64,000 nucleotides of DNA from Cunninghamia lanceolata (GCA_027924645.1 BSBN01000213.1:30010501-30074500); one strand, 5' to 3'. Positions 22,651 through 34,888 are shown, counted from the stretch's first letter. Translations and numbers: made by a program. The notes: generated by a model not told the origin, from the sequence alone.

Positions 22651-24436
22651 AGTACCTGCCTTCGGCTGGTACTATTGCAATGAGTTCGCACTTATCTAGT
22701 TATTAATCTATTGATTGCAAACCAATCAAAAGATAGGATTATTTTTCTTCTCAGGCAAATTTGATTTAAATTTGTACTTTTCCTATGTCAACATGATAAA
22801 TTTTTAACAAAAAATTATTGAAAAATGATTTATCTATATTGTCATTGGCTGAAAAAAAAATGACCTCTTCTCTGAGGATTGTCGAAGAGTGCAATAAAAA
22901 ATATAAATGCAGAGAGAATTTTGGTTTGAGGGGAGGATGTGGCAAATAAACAATTATGAACACAAATTTTGTCTCCCACTAGTTAAGTTATGCCTAAATG
23001 GATGGCGATAATTATGAGAGGGAAGGATCATTAGTTGTTATGAATTTAATTTTTTTGATTCATTAGCTAAACGTAAAAATTACTTTTTGTCAAAAGGCAC
23101 AAAGTTATAATATTAATAATACTATTAAAAAAAAGGGTTCTACACATTTTATTTTATGAAATTAGATTTTTTTGGGATTTCAATTTTATTCACTTAAGAG
23201 TTAAAAATCTAGTATGCAAATTTTATTTACTAAAAACTTAAAAATCTACAGTATCATGAAAAATATTTTGCCATGTTATTACATTTTTTATTTTATTCTT
23301 CAAACATACAATATTTAAATGCATTTTAAATTATAAAAGTATTAGTATTTTACATTTTAAAGAAATATTTGTGTTATTTAATAGGCTTTGTAAAGTTTAG
23401 TTTTATACTTAAAGAAATATTTTAGTCCTAGATTATTTTTGAGATTTCAATTTTATTTACCCAAAACATTTCAAAAGGAGTTAGATGAACATAAATTTTT
23501 CCTTATAAATTTAGTTCTGGAAATATAATAGTTACAAATTTGAAATGATAAACAATTCTTTATCATAGAAAAAATTATTACTAAACCACAATATTACATT
23601 AATTAAAATAATTAAAATCATGTTCTCTAAAAGTACTTACTATTGTAAACAAAAAATTAAGTGACTAAGATATTAAAATTAATATGTTAGGCAGACATTT
23701 TAAATCTCTCCACACCCAACTAGGGTTAGGGTTTTACACATTTTAATTTCAATTTTATTTAGTCAAAAGTTACAAATTTGAAATGATAAACAATTATTTA
23801 TCTTAGAATAAATTATTACTAAACCACAATATTACATTAATTAAAATAATTAAAATCATGATCTCTAAAAGTACTTACTATTGTTATTTAAATAAAAAAT
23901 TAAGTGACTAAGATAAAATTAATATGTTAGGCAGACATTTCAAATCTCTCCACATCCAACTAGGGTTAGGGTTTTACATATTTTAATTTCAATTTTATTT
24001 AGTCAAAACTTAAAAATCTAGTATCACAAAAAATATTTCAACATGTTATTACATTTTCTATTTTATTCTTCAAACTTACAATATTTTAATGCATTTTAAA
24101 TTATAAAAGTATTAGTATGATTACATTCTAAGGAAATATTTGTGTTATTTAATAGGCTTTGTAAAGTTTAATTTTATACTTAAGGAAATGTTTTAGTCCT
24201 AGATTATTTTTGAGATTTCAATTTTATTTACCTAAGACATTTCAACACTCTTCAAAAATTAATTTTTCAATTATTAGAATGCAATTTGTCTATACAACCA
24301 ATACCTAATCAACAGAAAAATTACAACTAAACAAATACTATATACAACCAATAGCTAATCAACAAAAATATTACAACTAAATGAATACTATAATAACAAC
24401 ACTACAAGGCAGGTACTGGCCACTACGTGGCACTTG
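22651..24436. mobile_element. 1.8-kb insertion in tandem unit 1
   Basis: In units 2-4 the run of Ts after CTAATGATG is followed directly by AAATTGTGG or AAATTGTAG. In unit 1 about 1786 bp separate them, and TTA occurs at both edges (22649-22651 and 24437-24439). AGTACCTGCCTT (22651-22662) is repeated inverted at 24406-24417. The left end has a hairpin (AGTACC with GGTACT, 22651-22673) and the right end another (GCCAC-TAC-GTGGC, about 24419-24431). There is no transposase. A TTA duplication would suit PIF/Harbinger, but the ends are not symmetrical. Confidence 0.6.
23531..24006. repeat. 238-bp tandem duplication inside the insertion
   Basis: Copies at 23531-23768 and 23769-24006 begin GTTACAAATTTGAAATGA and both include CTAGGGTTAGGGTTTTACA. 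A flanking block of about 250 bp (about 23217-23470) recurs at 24001-24240, so the segment has grown by repeated duplication. Confidence 0.85.
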
Positions 24437-27400
24437 TTAAATTGTGGTATTGGGCGCATGAATAATCAACTTCTTTCTAGCTAAATTGTTGAGACGCCTC
24501 CATGCCACTAATTTCACCCAAGACTTCATCACTTTTTAATGCCAATATCCCTTTTTAACATGATCTCAACCTCCTCTAGATTTGATTTAGGTGTTTTTCT
24601 AATAATCCTTAAGAAACTATAATGCCTTCAACATTTTTTCATGGATTCTATTGTGTCAATAATTGTGGGGCCCTAACAAAGTTTGGATCTCTTTCCAATC
24701 TTTTCTTGAATAAATTAAGACTAATAATATGCATTTGCAAGGAAATTTAATTTATGAATAATTTATTAAAATATAAATATATGTTTCCATTAATTAACTA
24801 ATAGATTTTTTGTTGTTGTTATATGCCCCCAAAATTTCTAAGTATAGATGACTCTATAGATTATGCAAGCTACTTACCTAAGTATTTTAAAAAATGTATT
24901 AGTTTATGTTTCTTCATCAAATCTTCCAAATCTTAAAATACTTATAAAAAAAGATATTAGTTAAATTAGTTTCTTTACAAATCTTATTTATAAGGGCACT
25001 CAATGATTCATAGAGTTAAAAACTTCCCTTAGGCTTTCATTTAAAAAAAAAGATTTCAAATTTATTTATCTTTTTTCTTGTATGTTTTGTTTATTTAGAA
25101 AGTAATACAATTTGAAAAAAAATCGTGTTTCATTTTAATATAATATTTTGTATTAATTTGATATATTTGAAAAACAATAGGATATATATTAACTTGATAG
25201 GATTTTTCTTGTAATTTTTCAAGTTCAAAAATGTTGGAAATGATCTTTTATGTCAGTAAAGTTATTTTACACTAAAAAATATGTTGAAAAAATACAGAGG
25301 GGTTGCAACATTTAATTTGTATGTGGCAATTTCAAATCCCTTTCTATTCTTTCTACAAAAATCTTAGAAATCCCTTTGAGATCTTTAAAGGTTTTGTATG
25401 AATTTGTTACGGATCTAAAAATTTATAAAATTTCAACCAACATTCATTGTGTTTTCTTATCTATTTACAATATAATTATTGGAGTTAGTGTGAAAAAGAG
25501 CTAAAAATGATAGAGAACAGTTAGTTTTAACTTGCAATAATTTGAGCTTTAAGCCTCTTTGTTATATTTTTTTTTCAGCGGTCATATGCAATAAGGTGCT
25601 CATTAGCACACTTGGATTTAACTGCAATAACTTTCAACTTAATCCTTGAAAATTTTCATTACTTTAGAGACAAGTTTTTTTAGGGCATTGTTTTCTATGA
25701 AACTTTGATGTTAGTAATCGCATATTGAAAAATTAACGTTCTATCAATATTGACTTCATATTTACAAAATGGTTCATAGATCTATTAGTTGAATTTAAAA
25801 AACTGTAGATTTTTTTGTAGAATTTTTAAACAACTAATGATGTTTTTTTTAAATTGTGGTATTGGGTGCATGAATAATCAACTTCTTTCTAGCTAAATTG
25901 TTGAGAGACCTCCATGCCACTAATTTCACCCAAGACATGATTCTGACTTCATCCCTTTTTAATGTCAATATCCCTTTTTAATATGATCTCAACCTCATCT
26001 AGATTTGATTTAGGTGTTTTTCTAGTAATTCTTAAGAAACTATAATGCGTTTTTTCATGCATTCTATTGTGTCAATAATTGTGGGGCCCTAACAAGGTTT
26101 GGATCTCTTTCCAATCTTTTCTTGAATAAATTAAGACTAATAATATACATTTGCAAGGAAATTTAATTTATAAATAATATATATTTATAAGGAGATTTTA
26201 ATTTATTAAAGTATAAATATAGGTTTCCATTAATTAACTAATAGATTTTTTGTTGTTGTTATATGCCCTCGAAATTTCTAAGTATGGATGACTCCATAGA
26301 TTGTGCAAGCTACTTACCTAAGTATTTTCAAAAATATATTAGTTTATATTTCTTCATCAAATCTTTCCAAATCTTAAAATACTTATAAAAAAAGATATTA
26401 GTTAAATTAGTTTCTTTATAAATCTTATTTCTAAGGGCCCTCACTCGATTCACTGAAGAGGGATTCATTGACTTCATTTGAGGGACTCCTTGACTTAAAG
26501 TTGAGTGAGAGGTCATAGAGTTAAAAACTTCCCTTAGGCTTTCATTAAAAAAAAAGACTTTAAATTTATTTATCTTTTTTCTTGTATGTTTAGTTTATCT
26601 AGAAAGTAATACAATTTGAAAAAAAATTGTGTTTCACTTTAATATAATATTTTGTATTAATTTGATATATTTGAAAAATAATAGATATATATTAACTTGA
26701 TAGAATTTTTCTTGTAATTTTTCAAGTTCAAAAATATTGGAAATGTTCTTTTAGGTTCAGTAAAGTTATTTTACACTAAAAACATGTTGAAAAAATTCAG
26801 AGGGGTTGCAACATTTAATTTGTATGTGGCAATTTAGAATCCCATTTTATTCTTTCTACAAAAATCTTAAAATTTATAAAATTTCAACCAACATTCATTA
26901 TGTTTTTCTATCTAGGTGAATAATAATGTTAGTAGCTTCTACAAGTTTTTAGTATTTACAATGTAATTGGAATTAGTGTGAAAAAGAGTTAAAAATGATA
27001 CAAAACAGTGAGTTTTAGCTTGCAATAAGTGGAGCTTTAAGCCTCTTTGTTATATTATTTTTTTAGCTGTCATATTCAACACTTACAAAAATGGTTCATA
27101 GATCTATTAGTTGAATTTAAAAAACAATAGATTTTTTGTGGAATTTTTTAACATCTAATGATGTTTTTTTAAATTGTGGTATTGGGTGCATGAATAATCA
27201 AATTCTTTCTAGCTAAATTGTTGAGAGGCCTCCATGCCACTAATTTCACCCAAGGCATGATTCTGACTTCAACATTTTTTAATGTCAATATCCTTTTTAA
27301 CATGATCTCAACCTGATCTAGATTTGATTTAGGTGTTTTTCTAATACTTCTTAAGAAATTATAATGCCTTGATATAAGCAAAGGTAAGATTTTTTCATGC

Positions 27401-28015
27401 ATTCTATTGTGTCAATAATTGTGGGGCCCTAACAAGGTTTGGATCTCTTTCCAATCTTTTCTTGAATAAAGTAAGACTAATAATATGCATTTGCAAGGCA
27501 ATTTAATTTATAAATAATATGTATTTATAAGGAGATTTTAATTTATTAAAGTATAAATATATGTTTCCATTAATTAACTAATAGATTTTTTTGTTATTAT
27601 ATGCCCCCAAAATTTCTAAGTATAGATGACTCCATAGATTCTGCAAGATTTCACTACTTACCTAAGTATTTTAAAAAATATATTAGTTTATGTTTTTTCA
27701 TCAAATCTTCTCAAATCTTAAAATATTTATAAAAAAGATATTAGTTAAATTAGTTTCTTTACAAATCTTATTTCTAAGGGCCCCAAGAGGGATTCATTGA
27801 CTTCATTTGAAGGCCTCCTTGACCTGAAGGTTGATTAAGAAATCCTTGACTTAAAGTTGAGTGAGAGGTCATAGAGTAAAAAACTTCCCTTAGGTTTTCA
27901 TTTAAGAAAAAAAGATTTTAAATTTATTTATCTTTTTTCTCATAAAGTAATACAAATTTTTTAAAAAAAGGTGTTTCACTTTAATATAATATTTTGTATT
28001 AATTTGATATATTTG

Positions 28016-28017
<2 letters not shown>

Positions 28018-28052
<35 letters not shown>
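28018..28052. repeat. (AT)n microsatellite
   Basis: About 17 uninterrupted AT units lie inside tandem unit 4. The other units lack it at the same place. Confidence 0.95.
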
Positions 28053-28055
<3 letters not shown>

Positions 28056-28989
28056 TTGATAGGATTTTTCTTGTGATTTTTCAAGTTCAAAAATGTTGGA
28101 AATGTTCTTTATGTCAATAAAGTTATTTTACACTAAAAAACATGTGAAAAAAATAGAGGGGTTGCAACATTTAATTTGTACGTGGCGATTTGGAACCCCC
28201 TTCTATTCTTTCTACAAAAATCTTAGAAATCCCTTTCAAATATTTTTGTATGAATTTGCTATGGATCTAAAAATTTATAAAATTTCAACCAAGATTCATT
28301 ATGTTTTTCTATCTAGGTGAATAATAATGTTGGTAGCTTCTCCAAGTTTAAAGCATTTACAATGTAATTGGAGTTAGTGTAAAAAAGAGTTAAAAATGAT
28401 AGAGAACAATGAGTTTTAGCTTGCAATAATTGGAGCTTCAAGCCTCTTTGTTATATTGCTTTTTTTTTTTGAACTTTCATGTGCAATAAGATGCTCATTA
28501 GCACAATTGGATTTAACTACAATAACTTTCAACTTTACCCTTGAAATTTTTCATTACTTTAGAGCCAAGAAAGTTTTTTTAGGGCATTATTTTCTATTAA
28601 ACTTTGATGTTAGTAATCACCTATTGAAAAATTAAGGTAGATTTTTTTGGAATTTTTAAACATCTAATGATGTTTTTTTAAATTGTAGTATGTCAATATT
28701 TTTTTTTAACATGATCTCAAACTCATCTAGATTTGATTTAGGTGTTTTTCTAATGATGCAAAGCAAAGGTAAGGTTTTTTCATAAATTCTATTGTGTCAA
28801 AATTGTGGGGCCCTAAGAAGGTTTCCATCTCTATCCAATCTTTCTTGAATAACTTAAGACTAATAATATGTATTTGCAAGGAAATTTTAATTTATAAATA
28901 ATATGCATTTGTAAAGAGATTTTAATTTATTATAAATATATGTTTCCATTAATTATCTAATAGATATTTTTTTGTTATTATATGCCCCA

Positions 28990-29256
28990 TGCAAAATAGT
29001 AGATCTGAGTAAAGGGGGCGGGGGGCTGGCTCGATTGGCTAAGATTTCATGTTGAGTAGTAGAAAAATGGAAGGACAAAGTATCACCAAAGGTTGAAGGG
29101 AGAGGTGTGGATGCCACCGTATGACATTGTACCCTTGTAGGGGTCCTAGCACATAAGAGTTGTGCCCAACTCCAATGGTTAACATCTTTAGGGGAGGGCT
29201 CCACCCATGATCAAACAATATTATTACAGATTTTTTTAAAAAAAAACATTTTGAAA
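28990..29256. other. Possible SINE-like block
   Basis: A GC-richer island starts GGGGGCGGGGGGCTGGCTC. TGGCTCGATTGG near 29030 resembles an RNA polymerase III A box with one mismatch. CAACTCCAATGGTTAAC (about 29168) and ATGATCAAAC (about 29209) could be a second, weak A/B pair. A T/A run follows at 29231-29247. Without a clear B box or target duplication this stays tentative. Confidence 0.25.
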
Positions 29257-29430
29257 AACAAAACCAACATTTTTTATGTAAGCAATGAGGGTAACAACTA
29301 TAAATGAAAACATTGTTTAAAAATTATTTTTTATAAAAAGAGATAAAAGAAACATTATTTAAAAACAAAACCCACGTATTTTTTCATATTAGCAATGAGG
29401 TCAGCTATAGATGAAAACATTGTTTATTGG
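29257..29430. repeat. About 107-bp diverged tandem repeat
   Basis: Copies starting at 29257 and 29364 share AACAAAACC, AGCAATGAGG and GATGAAAACATTGTTT-like blocks. Confidence 0.7.
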
Positions 29431-29630
29431 CAATCTGGGCGCCACCATTAAAGTTGAAAATATAGGCTTTTTAAAACCCTACAAGTGCCATGCTTTTTCT
29501 ATATGTTTTAGGCAAATTTCCCAAACCCTAATGCCATAAAACTTATTGTAAAATGTCTCTTCATCTCTAATTTGTCCAGAAATAAACATTTAATCTTTTA
29601 GGTAACTCCTTTGTACATGGTTGCCCCTCT

Positions 29631-29970
29631 AATCATCACATTGCTACTAACCTTTCACCATATGCTTCGAAGTCTGTTAATAAATGGTGCAAATAGGAAA
29701 AATTGAAAAAAATAACTAAATCATTCATGGTTGTGGCATTTCGGTAGGGCGGTATTAATGCCCTCAAAACTCATTGCAGAACCCTTAGAAAAGATGATGC
29801 AATCATCACATTGCTACTAACCTTTCACCATGTACTTCGAAGTCTGTTAATAAATGGTGCAAATAGGAAAAATTGGAAAAAATAATTAAATCATTGATGG
29901 TTGTGGCATTTCAGTAGGGCGGTATTAATGCCCTCAAAATTCATTGCAGAACCCTTAGAAAAGATGATGC
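29631..29970. repeat. 170-bp tandem duplication
   Basis: Bases 29631-29800 and 29801-29970 start AATCATCACATTGCTACTAA and differ at only a handful of positions. The unit contains GGTAGGGCGGTATTAATGCC. No coding role is apparent. Confidence 0.95.
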
Positions 29971-30229
29971 AATCTTGGCATGACCTCTATGGATGTTTGA
30001 ATGCCATTAACAATCAGTCAAGTTGATATAGACAAGGAGAAATATATTACGGCGTTTTAAACTTATATAAAGTAGTAGACATCAAATTTCCACAGTCAAT
30101 ATTGTAATTCTATAGCGTAATTCTGTATTTCAAGATTTAAGTGTGATGGTTTTTCCTTAACTTTTTCCATCACACTCCATGATCCATCATTAGGAAAGTA
30201 GAGAGCAAAAGAAAAATTAATTTTTTTAG

Positions 30230-30461
30230 AGTTATAAGATTAAAGACATGATGTTTCCACAGTCCATGATATTTTCTTCTGTGAGCTTCTGGCTTGACTG
30301 GGTGTTGCTTTTTTGAATCAAAACGTTTCGGATCACACTCCGTGATCCATCATCAGGATGAAAAGAGAGCCAAGCCAGGATCACGGAGTGTGATCTGAAA
30401 CGTTTTGATTCAAAAAAGCAACATGCATTCAAGCCAGAAGCTCACAGAAGTTATAAGATTA
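30230..30461. repeat. Foldback (long hairpin) repeat with flanking 13-bp direct repeats
   Basis: The arms 30278-30348 and 30378-30448 are inverted copies of 71 bp with four mismatches and a 29-base loop. AGTTATAAGATTA occurs at 30230-30242 and again at 30449-30461, immediately after the right arm. A degenerate relative (CACACTCCATGATCCATCAT) lies just upstream at 30170-30190. It could be a foldback MITE or a small-RNA-producing hairpin. Confidence 0.85.
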
Positions 30462-31567
30462 TTAAAATTCAATTTTATATATTTTTTAAAAGAAGCCCCG
30501 AAAAATTCGATCTTTCACATCATGTTTCATGTCAGAAAAATTACCTCCTAATAATACAACTGCTAATCTATATTTTATACTCAACTAAATTAAGAAACTA
30601 ATTTTTCTTCTGGTGTGCATGAAGATTGAAATGAATAATTGCTTGTCCAAGATATTATCTTTAAATTAATCATCATCTTACCCTTGACACAGATTTTGTC
30701 TTAATTCATTGTAGCCCAAATCTGCAGTATAGGTTGCAGAGGTTTGATGGTGAAAACTGGTGATTGGCCCCATTAAGGTCAGCAGGCGGCTGTAAACATA
30801 ATTTATACCTTAATTGTCATGTTTTCAAAATCTTAACTAGCACTTGCACCCTTTGGAGGTTCAAGGGATACGCCGATAGGAAATTTGAGGTAAGATGGGC
30901 AAATTTAACCAAAATTATAAACATTTTTTTTAGTTTATCATCATAGCACAAGGAAGATACAATATTTATAGACATAATATTCCATGGTCTATATAAATAA
31001 TCAAGAATACTTATAGATGTCACAAAATAAGAATAGATGTATATATTTGATCAGTTGATGTAAATAGAGAATTAAACGTTGTTTATAAGTCACTATCACT
31101 ACTAAACACTTTTTAATATTTTATTTATATTTTTAATCTATAAGCTAAATGGTTATACATTATTTATAATTTTATTTGTGAACAGTTGGAAAGATTTTTT
31201 AGTCCTCGAAGCAAATTCAAAGATGCACCATTCTAATAATAGAAAATTAAATGTTTTGTCAAAACCAAACCCTCAAGTGGTACTAATTTAAATGGAAAAC
31301 ATTTGGAACATTGAGATTTGAAGAACTTAGACTAAAATTAAGTAATATGGGGCTTGGAGAACTTGAGTAAAAATTAAAAGAAATTGTATTTCTATTAAAA
31401 ATTTGAGTGATTATTATTTTATAACTGTGTTTAATTGAGATGGTTATATAATATTAATCACACAAAATGGAGATGGTTATTCTATCAATTAAGTATTATG
31501 TATATTAGTAGTTTAAATATCTTGTAAGTGCAAACTATATAAAATAGTAATAAAACATGATAATATA
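30462..31567. other. Gene-free AT-rich stretch
   Basis: No recognisable domain, terminal repeat or RNA gene. Frames of 60-68 codons on both strands near 30764-31023 overlap each other and look random. Confidence 0.5.
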
Positions 31568-31711
31568 TACTAGTATACCTATATTTAAAAAATATATCTA
31601 AAGTATGCCAAGAGATATCCTTCTTAGGCGTCTATTTCCACTTATGTGTAGTAATTTGATTTTAAAAAATATGTACTTCAGACATATTTTTTAAATATAG
31701 GTATACTAGTA
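31568..31711. mobile_element. 144-bp MITE with 38-bp terminal inverted repeats
   Basis: 31568-31605 starts TACTAGTATACCTATATTT and is repeated inverted at 31674-31711 with two mismatches. The outermost bases are TA on both sides, so a Tc1/mariner-type TA target duplication is possible with CTAGTATACC as the TIR start. The interior is only 68 bp and non-coding. Confidence 0.8.
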
Positions 31712-33819
31712 GATAAATCTACTTAGAAATAAAAAAATAAACATGGAACAAATAAATTAATACAATTATTAAAAGCATCATAGGGATTATAAATTAATTA
31801 AAGATAACATTATTCAATACATATTTGAAATAAATTTTAATTTGACAATATATTCTAATCTTTTTTTTAAATTGATTAAGAATAAATAAAAATTTAAATA
31901 GTTTTTATAAATTTAATTTTTGTTTTCTAAATTTAGATCATTATTTCTTAATTTAATCATTATCATTAACTAATTAACAAACATGAGTAAGTGTTCTCAA
32001 GAAGGGGTTTTCACACTTTCTTTACTTCTTTATTTTCATTCACTCTTTATTTTCTTTCTTTCTCCATCTATTTTCTTTCTTTCTTATCTCTATATTAATA
32101 TTTTTCTCTATCTTAATCTCTCTTTATTTTTATGCATTTATTAAAAATAACTTATCAAATTATTCTAAAAACACGAATACCTAAATAAGTAGGTGAAGAG
32201 AAATACTAACCAATTAAAAGTATAGATTTAGGGTTCTAGGGAATGAAATTAATAATTTATATATTTTTTAAATATCACTTATGGAAACTAATTCAAAAGG
32301 TGCCAATAATTATGTTATCCTCATTTTACAATAGATCTATTATACAAAACCACCATTTTCACAAACCTAATATTATAATACACTATTCTTCGCACCCCTC
32401 AAGAGTATGCATTTAAATACCCAGATAAGAAGGTTACCCATAAATAATTTATAAATCAAAACAAAAAATAAGTATTAAGTCATATCTCTTCGCCCATAAA
32501 AATCAACCCAAAAACAGAACACCTACCAATTTTGATCTGTTCAATCCAAAAAATCCTAATCCTTACATGATAAAAAATAAAAAAATTAGACAATCGACAA
32601 TCTATAAAAAAAACTATTGAAGTTTTAATATTTAACCAAAAAAAAAACTACTTAAAAATTTTTATGGTTCTTTCTAAAAATTTCTGTTTTTTCAAAAAAC
32701 ACAGTGCAATGAAAATTTTTAAACGGAAAACATAAAACCGAATATGCTGGACACTCGCTTTTCATAGGAAAGGGAAAGGGAAAGGGAAAGGGAAAACGGT
32801 TGAAAACAAATAACTCAGGCGAGCATAACAAATTGCAAGATTTGAGGTTTGTCCTGTGACCTGAACGGGAGTGCGTTAAAGCATGTCTAACATCGCAGGC
32901 TCCCCTTATGTGGAGAGTCATAGCCTTTCCCTTTTACACGCAAACACTTCAGTTTTGCAATTTAACATTACTTAATTGATTTTGTTTTGCTGTTTAAAAT
33001 GTACATGCACTCCAAGCTCTACAAAGTCAATCTGTACGTTGCACGTTTGGAAATTTGTGCCACTGTAGCGAACAAAAACCTCATGTCTATGAAAACGGAT
33101 TCCGAAATGTAGGTTTCAGAATCTGTTTTCAGAAAACGGATTTATATCTATACAGTAAATTGCTGAAATAAATATATATTGCAAGTCCGTTGTAAGTTCC
33201 TGATTTGATTTATTTACAGAGTATGACTATTGATTGAATCTCGATAGGAATTGAGGGAACTTTATTATGAAAGTAGTGTAAAGACATAACGGAAATTAAT
33301 TATGACAGTAGGTTGCAGAAAAATGTGATGGACAAAATTACATAGCCCTGGAGGAAATCTTTGTTTTATTTAAAGGTATTTGCATCAGTTATTTATTTTT
33401 TTAGCACACAAACTAAAAATCTGTTTTCTGCAATTTCCTTTAAACCACAGAAAAACTGAAACGCCATTGCTGCATTTTTTAAAAGATATGCCAAAATTTA
33501 TTTCAATGCGAGATATTTCATTGCCTCTTTCCTTGAATATGCTTTCTAAGACTCTTACAGATGCTTTCTTTATGTGCCCTACTGTGCCACAGGGCATGTA
33601 ATTTTGAACTTTCAAGGAAAGAAGGAAGTTCAGTGAGGCTATTCTAAATGGGGGCATAAGCAGGTCAAAGGGCACTGGAATACTAGCCGTCATGTACTTG
33701 AAAATAAAAGTCTGGAGTTCAAGCTCCTGCGGCTACGGCTCAGATGGTGTGAAGCAAAACCTTAATCCTGTACATCAGTACCATAACTACCCATCCAATG
33801 TTCCACAAACTATGTGTAC
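31712..33819. other. Gene-free stretch with pyrimidine-rich and SINE-like patches
   Basis: A CTTT/TTTC-rich patch lies at about 32015-32120 and a GGGAAA microsatellite at 32767-32796. AGTTCAAGCTCC at about 33718 looks like a polymerase III B box and TACTTGAAAATAAAAGTC like an anticodon arm, but no full tRNA fold or A box is present. Open frames here (89-102 codons) show no domain. Confidence 0.4.
32767..32796. repeat. (GGGAAA)n microsatellite
   Basis: Five hexamer units. The minus-strand frame across it encodes a Phe-Pro run that is a by-product of the repeat. Confidence 0.95.
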
Positions 33820-34257
33820 CTATATACACAATACATATATATCCACAATACCTGCAGTTTTGAAGGGGTAATAAGGTTGTCCGTGGTACTGCAACAAAGC
33901 AGTCCAATCTGTATAAAACGCAAGCTGATACTTGCACCAACCCATCAGTCTTAAACAACACACCCAATCACTTGAATTGCTTGTACCATAGCCCAAATTA
34001 TTCCTCATCCTCTTCTGATGTTGATTACCCATTTTCAAGTCAAATGGGAAGGAGTCAATCCTGACAAGCTTCATGGGATTGTGATACTCTGCAGATCTGT
34101 CATCATCATCTCTAGACTTGCAGAAACTCATAGCAAGCTGGGCAAGAAGAACCCTAGCAATGGTGCTGCCTTCTATAATCTCTTTTCCATTATTCAGATA
34201 TGAAATTGCTCTGATACTGCAGATCCAAACAAACCTAATGCTTGTTATTTTGTCATT
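33820..34257 (-). CDS. Unidentified open frame, possibly a small gene or exon
   Basis: The minus strand is open for about 145 codons from 34257 to 33820. The first in-frame ATG is at 34131 (MSFCKSRDDDDRSAEYHNPM), giving 103 residues, with RIDSFPFDLKMGNQHQKRMR in the middle. Upstream in the same frame it reads RAISYLNNGKEIIEGSTIA. A TATA box lies at 34276-34269. A splice acceptor-like GCAG ends at 34217 and donor-like GT sites occur at 33986 and 33851, so it could instead be an internal exon. No family was recognised. It lies 0.63 kb downstream of the arabinogalactan-peptide stop codon on the same strand. Confidence 0.25.
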   Translation of the reverse strand, partial: NDKITSIRFVWICSIRAISYLNNGKEIIEGSTIARVLLAQLAMSFCKSRDDDDRSAEYHNPMKLVRIDSFPFDLKMGNQHQKRMRNNLGYGTSNSSDWVCCLRLMGWCKYQLAFYTDWTALLQYHGQPYYPFKTAGIVDIYVLCI

Positions 34258-34268
34258 CTATGGGAGGC

Positions 34269-34276
34269 TATTTATA
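34269..34276 (-). promoter_or_regulatory. TATA box upstream of the unidentified frame
   Basis: The minus strand reads GTATAAATAGCC. It sits about 140 bp before the ATG at 34131, a believable promoter distance. Confidence 0.35.
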
Positions 34277-34888
34277 CACAACCTTGGCGGTGATCAAAAG
34301 CAGTATAGTAAGACAACTATGGCAGCGACCCAGATTTTATGCATTTACTGCGAAGATTATGCATTTAGTGCAAAGATATTGGATTACTTTGCAGAGCAGC
34401 CGCGAATCTTTGCAAAGATATGGGATTATTTTTCAGAGCACCCGTGACAAAAAACAGCTGCGTGTAGACAATTTTCCGAGCACAAATGCTCACATATATC
34501 TACCGGCGTGAAGTTTTTTACGGCATGAGACAATTCCGAGCACTATGATGCTCACAACTAAAAGCCTATCGGCTAATTATGTTTTCAAAATCTTAACCAC
34601 ATCATATTCACAAACTGAAAAAAGAGAAAATGCCTTTTTCTAAAAGAATTTGTTTCTTAACTGGAAAAAATTGTCTTGATGAGACATGATGAACAATTAT
34701 GCCCGGCAGAACAAAGGCATGGATAATGAATAAAGAATAGAAGATCAATCTTTTTAGCACTTGGTTTAGAGCAGGGGTGATCCAGTCCCTTACATCAAAC
34801 TTAAAAATTTACATAGACCATAATTCGATAAACTAAAACAATTCCTGTGATCCGGAAAAAGTGGCTAAGCATATTGTCTTGTGTGCCA

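Larger units (their letters stand above)
21519..28989. repeat. Four tandem copies of a non-coding unit of about 1.4 kb
   Basis: The anchor ATTTCTAAGTATAGATGAC or a variant recurs at 21519, 24834, 26274 and 27612. Unit lengths are about 1440, 1338 and 1378 bp, and about 1530 bp for the first once its insertion is removed. Other landmarks repeat in the same order: AAAAACTTCCCTTAGG, GGGGTTGCAACATTTAATT, GGTGCTCATTAGCACA, and TTGTGGTATTGGGTGCATG. The units differ by many substitutions and small deletions. No coding frame is conserved. The right limit is near the last ATATGCCCC at about 28988. Confidence 0.9.

Noticed and set aside
27902..28090. Minus-strand frame with an Ile-Tyr repeat
   Set aside because: Produced by the (AT)n microsatellite in tandem unit 4.
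32652..32921. Minus-strand 89-codon frame with a Phe-Pro run
   Set aside because: The run is the translation of the GGGAAA microsatellite; nothing else supports a gene.
33652..33750. tRNA-like block (B-box-like AGTTCAAGCTCC, anticodon-arm-like ACTT/AAGT)
   Set aside because: No acceptor stem, D arm or clear A box; at most a SINE fragment, so no tRNA gene is called.
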